Assembly (NCBI GenBank): GCA_903897985.1
Contig: CAIUDS010000460.1
Location: 1-5,380 of the forward strand
Length of the DNA stretch: 5,380 nt
Origin: an uncultured delta proteobacterium
GTDB taxonomy: Bacteria; RBG-13-61-14; DRUE01
Direction of reading: 5' to 3'
In this document: positions 1 to 5,380 of the stretch, piece after piece
Layout: each line of letters opens with the position of its first letter
Position numbering within the stretch: position 1 is the stretch's first letter
Program-made: the position numbers and the translations under genes
The notes under the pieces: generated by a model
Seen by the model: the letters and a program-made list of their open reading frames with translations, nothing else
Told to the model about the DNA's origin: nothing
Databases searched by the model: none

Positions 1-76
1 CGACGTGCCAAGTCGCCGCTTCCCCCGCGGGCCGCCGCCGGGTAACATATTGACGGACACCTTTCGGGGACAGGCC

Positions 77-136
77 ATGACGGCAGTCAGCGCTCGCCTC
101 AGCACGGGGCTTCCGGGGCTGGACCAGGTGGTGAAG
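77..136 (+). other. Leader resembling the N-terminus of another protein (STGLPGLD motif)
   Basis: The 20 codons from the ATG at 77 encode MTAVSARLSTGLPGLDQVVK. The segment STGLPGLD followed by hydrophobic residues is typical of the opening of RadA/KaiC-type P-loop proteins. From memory, it also opens a group of PEP/pyruvate-binding (pyruvate phosphate dikinase-like) proteins in uncultivated bacteria, which read on as a GLLAGDN-type sequence. It does not match EF-G domain IV, where an IPxEFIPAVEKG-type sequence is expected. The placement of a putative ribosome-binding site (66-70) supports a genuine gene start here. The family assignment is tentative. Confidence 0.45.
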
Positions 137-589
137 GGCCTCCTGGCCGGCTACCCCGTGACCGACATCAAGTTCAAGCTCTATGACGGAAAATATCATG
201 ATGTGGACTCCTCGGACATGGCCTTCCAGATCGCCGGCTCGCTCGCGATCAAGGCCGCGGCCGAAGCCTCCGGCCTGATCCTGCTCGAACCCATCATGAA
301 TGTTGAAGTGAATGTGCCCGACGATTGCGTCGGCGACATCACCGGCGACCTGAACCGCCGCCGCGGCCGGCTCGCCGGGGTCGAGCGCCACGGCAATATG
401 CAGGCGATCAAGGGCCAGGTGCCCATGTCCGAAATGTTGAGATATGCGCCGGACCTCGACTCGATGACCTCCGGCCGCGGGGTGTTCACCATGGAGTTCT
501 CGCACTACGAGGAAATCCCGCCGCATATCTCGGAAAAGGTCGTGGCCAACGCCAAGAAGCAGAAAGAACAGGAAAAGGAAGAGAAATAA
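77..589 (+). CDS. fusA: Elongation factor G, C-terminal part (end of domain IV and domain V) behind a non-EF-G leader
   Basis: EF-G is the cytosolic GTPase that drives ribosomal translocation. Counting from the ATG at 77 (170 residues), residues 21-70 match the end of domain IV (YDGKYHDVDSSDMAFQIAG at 36-54). Residues 71-158 match all of domain V (LEPIMNVEV at 71-79, GDLNRRRGR at 90-98, RYAPDLDSMTSGRG at 122-135, EFSHYEEIP at 140-148), followed by a charged Lys/Glu tail. A full EF-G is about 690 residues; the GTPase domain, domains II and III and most of domain IV are absent. The frame stays open to the window edge (a GTG lies at 5), but residues before about 21 do not resemble EF-G. I chose ATG 77 because GGGGA at 66-70 precedes it at a ribosome-binding distance and the following residues look like a true N-terminus. 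As it stands the product could not be a translocase. The EF-G identity of residues 26-170 is very secure; the gene structure upstream is not. Confidence 0.85.
   Translation: MTAVSARLSTGLPGLDQVVKGLLAGYPVTDIKFKLYDGKYHDVDSSDMAFQIAGSLAIKAAAEASGLILLEPIMNVEVNVPDDCVGDITGDLNRRRGRLAGVERHGNMQAIKGQVPMSEMLRYAPDLDSMTSGRGVFTMEFSHYEEIPPHISEKVVANAKKQKEQEKEEK
134..151 (+). other. Probable chimeric junction at a short shared sequence encoding KGLLAG
   Basis: The sequence changes here from the STGLPGLD leader to authentic EF-G. The codons AAG GGC CTC CTG GCC GGC (KGLLAG) would fit both sides: EF-G homologues commonly read (K/E)G-x-LAGYPV at this point, and the leader family plausibly reads GLLAG as well. A shared stretch of roughly 15-18 GC-rich bases is what a short-k-mer assembly join, template switching or short-homology recombination would use. 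What is seen is the abrupt change of family; the mechanism is inferred. Confidence 0.5.
576..581 (+). promoter_or_regulatory. Ribosome-binding site for the glycosyltransferase
   Basis: AGGAAG at 576-581 lies inside the last EF-G codons. It ends 4 bases before the ATA at 586 (AGGA to ATA spacing 6). It is the only good Shine-Dalgarno-like stretch near the beginning of the glycosyltransferase frame and is the main reason for placing its start at 586 rather than further in. It also implies translational coupling to the upstream frame. Confidence 0.55.
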
Positions 590-2340
590 CGGCAAACAAT
601 TTTCCGGACCAACGGCGATCCCCAGTCGAAATCCTGATCCTGTTCGGGATTTTTACGGTTGCGCTTGCGCTCCGTCTGATCTACCTCCGCCAATATTTTC
701 TTTCCCCTTACTGGGATTTGCTGTTCCTTGACCCCGAGTCCCACCAGCGCATGGCCGAGCGCATCCTGTCCGGACTCGGGCTCGGCAGCCGCGCCTATTT
801 CCGCAGCCCCGCCTATTTCTATTTGTTGGCGGCTCTGGAATCCCTGGGCAGGCAAAGCCTGTGGGCGCCCAGGATTTTCCAGGCCATCCTGGGCTCGCTC
901 ACCGCGGCCCTGGCCGGGCGGTTCGCGTTCCGGCTGACCAACAAACGCTGGGTCATGATCCTCGCCGGTTTGATCGTGGCCTGCTTCTGGCTCTCCATCT
1001 ATTTCGACGGCGAACTCCTCATCACCTCTTCCGCCACTTTTCTCAACCTGCTCGCGCTTTACCTGCTTACCTTCAAAGCGGGGCAGGGCAGGGGGTGGCT
1101 GATCGTGAGCAGCCTGGTCTGCGGCCTGGCCATTGTTTTCCGGCCCAATTTCCTGCTTTTCTCCGCCGCGGTTTTTATCTGGTGGATTGCGAGAAGACAA
1201 TACCGCAACGCGCTTATCCTGCTCGTGTTCACCGCGCTGCCAGTCTTGCCGGTCACGGCGCGCAATCTGCTGGTCGCGCGCGACTTCGTGCTGGTGGCTT
1301 CGCAGGACGGGATCAATTTCTGGATCGGGAACAGCCCGGCCGCGGACGGCCGGACCGTGGCGCTGCCGCTCTTCCGGCGCGAGCTGGACGGGGAATTTTT
1401 GAGCCGGATGAAAGACGATCCCTGGTTCCGCGAGGATGTCTGGCTGGTCTCGAACTATCTCGTGGAAAAAGAATTGGGCCATCCGGTCAAGGAGGGCGAG
1501 GTCAGCAGCTTCTGGATCGGGCAGACGATCCGGTCCATGCTCAAGCATCCCGGAGCCGCCTGCGCGCTCATGCTCAAGAAATGCTATTTCCTGATTGATA
1601 AAACCACCGTGTCCAACGACCGCGACGAGGACTATCACCGCGAGCGGATCCCGATCCTGCGCCAGCTGGGATGGTTCCATCTCGGCCTGATTATGCCGCT
1701 CGCCCTGCTCGGGATCATGCTCGGCCTGCGCGAGCGGCGCAGCCGCTATCTGGTGATTTTTGTCTTCAGTTACGGTTTTTCCATCGCGCTTTTCTTTGTC
1801 ATCAGCCGCTATCGGATGAAGATGTTCCCGGAATTGGCGATCTTTGCGGCCCTGGCGCTCTCGCGCCTGAGCGATTATGCCCGGGGCGGGAAATGGAAGC
1901 TGTTGGTGGCCGGGATTATTATGGCGGGGATTTTCGGCTGGCTGAGCAATGCGCATCTGGGGAAGTGGAACGACCGCCCGATCAAATCGAGCATGCGATA
2001 CAACCTGGGTCTGGCCATGCTCGAGAAAGGCCGGTATGCCGAAGCGGTGCCGGTCTTGGAGGACACCATTGCGATCAAGCCCAATTATCCGGAGGCGCAA
2101 CTGGCCCTGGCCAATGCCTATACCCTGTCCGGAAAGCCGGAAGAATCGAGGAGCTATTACCAGCGCGCGCTCTTCTACGCGCCCGACTTTGCCGAGGCCC
2201 ATTACAATTTCGGCCTCACCCTGCTCCGGCTTAACGAGCCCGAAGCCGCCTATGACCACCTGCTCGAAGCGCATACGCTCAAGCCCGAACTGTTCCCGAA
2301 ACCGGAAGCAGTTCTGGAAAGTTTAATGCGGAAGCCATAG
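586..2340 (+). CDS. GT-C membrane glycosyltransferase (family 39/83-like) with C-terminal TPR repeats
   Basis: Predicted inner-membrane glycosyltransferase of the PMT/ArnT-like GT-C fold, which moves a sugar from a polyprenyl-phosphate donor to a protein, lipid or glycan on the outer face; the acceptor is unknown. Counting from ATA 586 (584 residues): TM1 is about 15-34, and the first external loop holds an acidic LDPESHQ (48-54; D49, E51), the usual catalytic position. YFRSPAYFYLLAAL is followed by a run of membrane helices to about 222. A large external loop carries GINFWIGNSPAADG (242-255), a hallmark of this group. Four more helices follow at about 366-459. Residues 470-571 form three TPRs, probably cytoplasmic or periplasmic protein-contact repeats. 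The start is not canonical: no ATG, GTG or TTG occurs between 586 and the TTG at 718, and 718 would remove TM1 and precede the acidic loop too closely. ATA 586 overlaps the EF-G stop (587-589) behind a good ribosome-binding site. CTG 634/640 are alternatives. The family is confident; the start and substrate are not. Confidence 0.85.
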   Translation: MTANNFPDQRRSPVEILILFGIFTVALALRLIYLRQYFLSPYWDLLFLDPESHQRMAERILSGLGLGSRAYFRSPAYFYLLAALESLGRQSLWAPRIFQAILGSLTAALAGRFAFRLTNKRWVMILAGLIVACFWLSIYFDGELLITSSATFLNLLALYLLTFKAGQGRGWLIVSSLVCGLAIVFRPNFLLFSAAVFIWWIARRQYRNALILLVFTALPVLPVTARNLLVARDFVLVASQDGINFWIGNSPAADGRTVALPLFRRELDGEFLSRMKDDPWFREDVWLVSNYLVEKELGHPVKEGEVSSFWIGQTIRSMLKHPGAACALMLKKCYFLIDKTTVSNDRDEDYHRERIPILRQLGWFHLGLIMPLALLGIMLGLRERRSRYLVIFVFSYGFSIALFFVISRYRMKMFPELAIFAALALSRLSDYARGGKWKLLVAGIIMAGIFGWLSNAHLGKWNDRPIKSSMRYNLGLAMLEKGRYAEAVPVLEDTIAIKPNYPEAQLALANAYTLSGKPEESRSYYQRALFYAPDFAEAHYNFGLTLLRLNEPEAAYDHLLEAHTLKPELFPKPEAVLESLMRKP

Positions 2341-2345
2341 CCGTT

Positions 2346-2365
2346 TCGCCTTAAGTGTAAGGTGA
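2346..2365. repeat. Intergenic hairpin between convergent genes
   Basis: TCGCCTTA (2346-2353), loop AGTG, TAAGGTGA (2358-2365) form an 8-bp stem with one G-T wobble. It starts 6 bases after the glycosyltransferase stop and lies about 33 bases past the ftsY stop on the other strand. No T-tract follows on either strand, so it is not a textbook intrinsic terminator. It could still protect 3' ends or be the remnant of a dispersed palindromic repeat. Confidence 0.5.
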
Positions 2366-2366
2366 C

Positions 2367-2404
2367 GATCTGACCCTAAATGGATTCCTAAATGGATTCA
2401 GATC
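2367..2404. repeat. 7-bp inverted repeat flanking the tandem duplication
   Basis: GATCTGA at 2367-2373 is the exact reverse complement of TCAGATC at 2398-2404, with 24 bases between. The right arm covers the ftsY stop codon and its preceding codon. The loop is almost exactly the two copies of the 12-bp direct repeat. The stem is weak and long-looped, so a terminator role is doubtful. Confidence 0.35.
2375..2398. repeat. Perfect 12-bp tandem duplication
   Basis: CCTAAATGGATT occurs twice head to tail (2375-2386 and 2387-2398). The second copy touches the ftsY stop codon (TCA at 2398-2400 on the plus strand). The two identical copies suggest a recent slippage duplication or a target-site-like duplication. 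The unit is AT-rich compared with the surrounding coding DNA. Confidence 0.8.
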
Positions 2405-3303
2405 AGGGCCTGGACAAATTCCTCGGCCTCGAAGTCGGCGAGGTCTTCGATGGCTTCGCCCATGCCCACGAGGCGGATGGGGATCTGGAAGAGGTCGGCG
2501 ATGGGGACGATGATGCCGCCCTTGGCGGTGCCATCCAATTTGGTCATGACGATGCCCGTGACTTCTATTTCCTTCTGGAAAATCTTGGCCTGCTCGAGCG
2601 CGTTCTGGCCGGTGGTGGCGTCGAGCACGAGCAGGATCTCGTCAATTTTTCTCCCCAGCGCCTTCTCGGTCACGCGTTTCGCCTTTTTTAGCTCCTCGAT
2701 CAGGTTCGCGCGGGTGTGAAATCTTCCCGCGGTGTCAATGATGACCAGGTCCGCGGAGTTTTTTTTCGCGGCCTCGAGAGCGTCGAAGCAGACCGCGGCC
2801 GGGCTGGCCCCGGGCGGATGCGAGACGAGTTGGGCGCCGGCGCGCTCGGCCCAGATTTGGAGTTGCTGGTTGGCCGCGGCGCGGAAGGTGTCGGCCGCGG
2901 CGAGGATTACGGAGAGACCCGAGTTTTTGAACCGGAGCGCGAGCTTGCCGATGGTGGTGGTCTTGCCGGTCCCGTTCACTCCGATCACCATGATCACATA
3001 AGGTCTGGGAGCGGCCGGGACCGCGAGCGGTTTTTGGAGCGGCTTAAGGATGGCAAGAATTTCCGCGCGGAGTTCCTGCTTCACTTGTTCCAGGTCGGCC
3101 TCGCCTTTCACCCTGCGTTCGAGTTCCTCGATCAGCTTGGCGCTGGTCTTGACGCCGAGGTCGGACTTGATCAGGATTTCCTCAAGCTGCTCGCGCACCT
3201 GGCGGACGGACTTGCCGGCGGTGAAGAGGTCTCCGAGATTGGTGTTGAGCAGTTCGCGGGTTTTGGCCAGGCCCTTTTTGAAACGATCGAACAGGCCGGC
3301 CAT
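2398..3303 (-). CDS. ftsY: Signal recognition particle receptor FtsY
   Basis: FtsY is the membrane-associated SRP GTPase that receives Ffh-ribosome-nascent chain complexes and hands them to SecYEG. The 301-residue product is complete and consists of the NG domain only: N domain helices about 1-90, then the G domain with P-loop GVNGTGKTTT (108-117), DTFRAAA (138-144), DTAGR (190-194), the TKLDGTAKGG guanine-specificity region (254-263) and the C-terminal GMGEAIEDLADF (280-291). It lacks the long acidic A domain of E. coli FtsY. Membrane contact would rest on the short basic amphipathic start MAGLFDRFKKGLAKTRE. The GxDPAAV element reads GASPAAV (165-171), with Ser for the usual Asp. The ATG lies 5 bases after the smc stop, with no strong ribosome-binding site, suggesting coupling to smc. 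It converges with the glycosyltransferase, leaving 57 bases between them. Ffh itself has an M domain, absent here, so this is FtsY and not Ffh. Confidence 0.97.
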   Translation of the reverse strand: MAGLFDRFKKGLAKTRELLNTNLGDLFTAGKSVRQVREQLEEILIKSDLGVKTSAKLIEELERRVKGEADLEQVKQELRAEILAILKPLQKPLAVPAAPRPYVIMVIGVNGTGKTTTIGKLALRFKNSGLSVILAAADTFRAAANQQLQIWAERAGAQLVSHPPGASPAAVCFDALEAAKKNSADLVIIDTAGRFHTRANLIEELKKAKRVTEKALGRKIDEILLVLDATTGQNALEQAKIFQKEIEVTGIVMTKLDGTAKGGIIVPIADLFQIPIRLVGMGEAIEDLADFEAEEFVQALI

Positions 3304-3308
3304 GTTAC

Positions 3309-5380
3309 TCAGCCGTTCTTTTCTTCCAGCTTGACCGAGACCACGGTGCTCACGCCCGGCTTCTCCATGGTCACGCCGTAGAGCAGGTCCGCGAGTTCCA
3401 TGGTGCGCTTGTTGTGGGTGACCAGGAGGATCTGGGACTTCTCCGAGACATTGCGGAGCAACTGGTTGAAGCGGTCCACATTGATCTCGTCCAGCGCCGC
3501 GTCCACCTCGTCGAGCAGGCAGAACGGGCTGGGCCGGTTCAGATACAGCGCGAAAATCAGCGCCAGCGCGGCCAGGGATTTTTCGCCGCCGCTCAGGAGC
3601 GACAGGCTTTGCAGTTTCTTTCCGGGTGGCTGGGCGACAATCTCGATGCCGCTTTCGAGCAGGTTGTTCTCGTCGGTGAGCACGAGCATGCCCTTGCCGC
3701 CTCCGAACAGCTTGGGGAACAGTTCCTGAAAAATAATATTGACCTCCTCGAAGCTGGTCTTGAACTGCTTGCGGTATTCCTGGTTCATGCGCGAGATGGT
3801 CGCTTCGAGGTTGGTGAGCGCGGAGATCAGGTCGGACTCCTGGTTATTGAGGAAACTGAAACGGGCCTCCACTTCCTTGTATTCCTCGAGCGCGGTGGGG
3901 TTGACCTCGCCCATGCGGAGGATCAGTCTGCGGAGTTCTTCCACCTGCGCCTGCTTGGGCTCGAGCTGGAACCCGGCCAGGTCTATGGTCGGCTTCAAGC
4001 GTTCGGCCACCTGGTCCAGGTCTTCCGCGTAAATCTCGTTCAGCAGTTGCTTCTGATGATCGAGGTCCAGTTTGGCCCGTTCAAAATCAAGCGAGAGCTG
4101 GCTGAGTTCGGACTGGCGCTCCTGGGTCGAGCGATTGGTCTCCTTCAGCCGCCCCTGCAATTCGAGCACATTCTGATCGAGCGTCCTTTTCTTTTGCTCC
4201 AGTTCCGAAAGTTTCGCGGCCTGGGCCTCCAACGCAGCGAGCAGCCCATCCTTTTCCGCCGAGAGCTGCACGCGCCGGTCCCGGATGCCGACCAGCCCGG
4301 TCTCTCCCGCGGCCAACTCGGCGTGGAGCTGCTCCGACCGCGCCGCCATTTCCTCCAAAGACTTCGCGAACCGCTGCCGCGCCTCTTCCACCGCAAAAAT
4401 CTTTTCCTTCAAGCCGGCCTGGTCCGCCCGGAATTGCGCGCGTTCCTCTTCCAAGCGCGCCAGCTCGAGCTCCTTGGACTCCATCTCCACCTTGAGCGTG
4501 TCGTTCTCGTTTTTCATTCTTTCCAACTGCGACACAATCTCGGTCTTGCGGCGCGCCACTTCCGCCTGCTCGCGGCTCATTTTCCCGACTTGGTCGCCGA
4601 GCTCGAGGGACCTTTCCTTGAGCTTGCCCAGGGACTCGGTCTTCTGGTTCAACTCCTCCGTGGCCGAGGCCAGGTCTTTTTCCTGGTTCAGCACTTCGAG
4701 CTGGAGGTTGTGCTTGCGGTTCCGGGCCTGCTCCAAATCCTTCTCCTGCTCCAAGGCCTGGCGGCTCAGGAAATTCAATTCGCCTTCCTCCTGATCCAGC
4801 CGGGTCTTGAGCAAAGCCCGCTCATCCTCCAGCTCCTTGAGCTGGCGCTTCTTGCTTAAGAACCCGGTCTGATCCTTGCTGCCCCCGCTCAAAATCCCGT
4901 GCGGGTCGAGCACGGCGCCGTCGCGGGTGACAAAGGCGCCCTTGAACCCGTTTTGGTTCCAGAGTTCCACGGCCTGGTTGAGATCGTTGACCAGGACCGA
5001 CTGACCGATCAGGTAATTGGCCACCGCTTCGAACCCGGGGCGCACCTGCACCAGTTCCGACAAAGGCCGGGCGCCGGCGGCGCGGATATGCTCGGGGATG
5101 CCCGCGGACTCGAGCGCGCGCAAGGCGAGCGGGATAAAGGTGCCGCGGCCCGCGGACTCGCTGGTCAAGGCGCTGATGGCCTGGAGGCCCTGCGCCGGGC
5201 TGTCCACCACCACGCCCTGGATGCGCTCGCCGAGGATGGCCTCGACCGCCAGTTCGTATCCCGGCTGGGTCTCGATGAAATCGGCGACCAGGCCGTGCAC
5301 GCCCTGGTGGTCGGTCGAGGCGCGGTTCTTTTCAAGGATATATTTTACCCCCCGGTCAAAGCCCTCCAGCTTCTCCAGCA
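3309..5380 (-). CDS. smc: Chromosome partition protein SMC, hinge to C-terminus (5' end beyond the window)
   Basis: SMC is the ATPase of bacterial condensin; with ScpA and ScpB it organises and helps segregate the chromosome. The frame is open to the window edge, so the gene starts outside. About 690 of the usual ~1,150-1,200 residues are present. From the edge inward: hinge domain (5380 to about 4865), including GVHGLVADFI, AVEAILGERIQGVVV and the hinge end GILSGGSKDQ (near 4900-4870); a long charged C-terminal coiled coil (about 4860-3920) of Glu/Lys/Gln heptads; then the ATPase C-lobe with GEVNPTALEEY (near 3910), LFGGGKG, PPGKKLQ, ABC signature LSGGEKS (3596-3576), Walker B CLLDEVD (3521-3501) followed by AALDE, and switch histidine in VTHNKRTME (near 3420). 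All C-lobe catalytic motifs look intact. The N-terminal Walker A lobe is outside the window. The GTG at 5300 sits inside the hinge and is not a start. ftsY follows after 5 bases, as in the rnc-smc-ftsY cluster of Firmicutes, suggesting one transcript. Confidence 0.97.
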   Translation of the reverse strand, partial: LEKLEGFDRGVKYILEKNRASTDHQGVHGLVADFIETQPGYELAVEAILGERIQGVVVDSPAQGLQAISALTSESAGRGTFIPLALRALESAGIPEHIRAAGARPLSELVQVRPGFEAVANYLIGQSVLVNDLNQAVELWNQNGFKGAFVTRDGAVLDPHGILSGGSKDQTGFLSKKRQLKELEDERALLKTRLDQEEGELNFLSRQALEQEKDLEQARNRKHNLQLEVLNQEKDLASATEELNQKTESLGKLKERSLELGDQVGKMSREQAEVARRKTEIVSQLERMKNENDTLKVEMESKELELARLEEERAQFRADQAGLKEKIFAVEEARQRFAKSLEEMAARSEQLHAELAAGETGLVGIRDRRVQLSAEKDGLLAALEAQAAKLSELEQKKRTLDQNVLELQGRLKETNRSTQERQSELSQLSLDFERAKLDLDHQKQLLNEIYAEDLDQVAERLKPTIDLAGFQLEPKQAQVEELRRLILRMGEVNPTALEEYKEVEARFSFLNNQESDLISALTNLEATISRMNQEYRKQFKTSFEEVNIIFQELFPKLFGGGKGMLVLTDENNLLESGIEIVAQPPGKKLQSLSLLSGGEKSLAALALIFALYLNRPSPFCLLDEVDAALDEINVDRFNQLLRNVSEKSQILLVTHNKRTMELADLLYGVTMEKPGVSTVVSVKLEEKNG

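Noticed and set aside
1..76. Possible 3' end of an upstream gene (stop TAA at 43-45 in one frame, TGA at 51-53 in another)
   Set aside because: Too few codons to recognise anything, and neither reading is distinctive.
325..585. Upstream extension of the glycosyltransferase frame back to TTG 325
   Set aside because: This stretch is an Arg/Pro-rich out-of-frame reading of the well-conserved EF-G domain V and has no resemblance to a glycosyltransferase N-terminus.
505..2274. A 589-codon open frame on the minus strand opposite the glycosyltransferase
   Set aside because: Its product is low-complexity, rich in Gln, Glu, Pro and Arg, with no recognisable domain. It mirrors the GC-biased third positions of the plus-strand gene, which has clear family motifs and membrane helices.
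2341..2397. Intrinsic terminator between the convergent genes
   Set aside because: A hairpin is present, but no run of T follows it on either strand, so I list it only as a hairpin.
2716..3381. A 221-codon open frame on the plus strand across ftsY and the end of smc
   Set aside because: It crosses two conserved minus-strand genes and has no recognisable motif; it is an antisense shadow.
3414..4859. A 481-codon open frame on the plus strand opposite smc
   Set aside because: It is the reverse of the smc coiled coil: Glu/Lys/Gln-rich heptads on one strand give Leu/Phe/Gln-rich sequence on the other. SMC motifs on the minus strand are unambiguous.

Overview
The window is GC-rich bacterial DNA with densely packed genes and no phage, plasmid, CRISPR or RNA-gene signal. 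The proteins are bacterial housekeeping types: an EF-G of the kind with a VDSSDMAF...LEPIMNVEV tail, a membrane glycosyltransferase with C-terminal TPRs, FtsY and SMC. The combination resembles uncultivated Gram-negative-like lineages such as Omnitrophota or the PVC relatives. That placement is a low-confidence impression from protein style, not a demonstrated assignment.

Layout: (1) 77-589, plus strand, is the last ~145 residues of elongation factor G (end of domain IV plus all of domain V). It is preceded by ~20 residues that do not belong to EF-G and look like the start of another protein. (2) 586-2340, plus strand, is a polytopic GT-C glycosyltransferase (family 39/83-like) with three TPRs. 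It has no ATG, GTG or TTG at a sensible position. The best start is an ATA overlapping the EF-G stop, one base away from a classical ATGA overlap. (3) 2341-2397 is a short intergenic stretch between converging genes, with a hairpin and a perfect 12-bp tandem duplication that reaches the ftsY stop codon. (4) 2398-3303, minus strand, is a complete ftsY. (5) 3309-5380, minus strand, is the hinge, C-terminal coiled coil and C-terminal ATPase half of smc, cut by the window edge.

The minus-strand pair smc-ftsY has a 5-base gap and is probably one operon, as in Bacillus (rnc-smc-ftsY). It links chromosome organisation with SRP-dependent membrane targeting. The plus-strand pair appears translationally coupled. 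I see no new multi-gene system here. The two points that deserve checking are the chimeric 5' end of the EF-G frame, which is probably an assembly or recombination join at a short shared sequence, and the non-canonical start of the glycosyltransferase.
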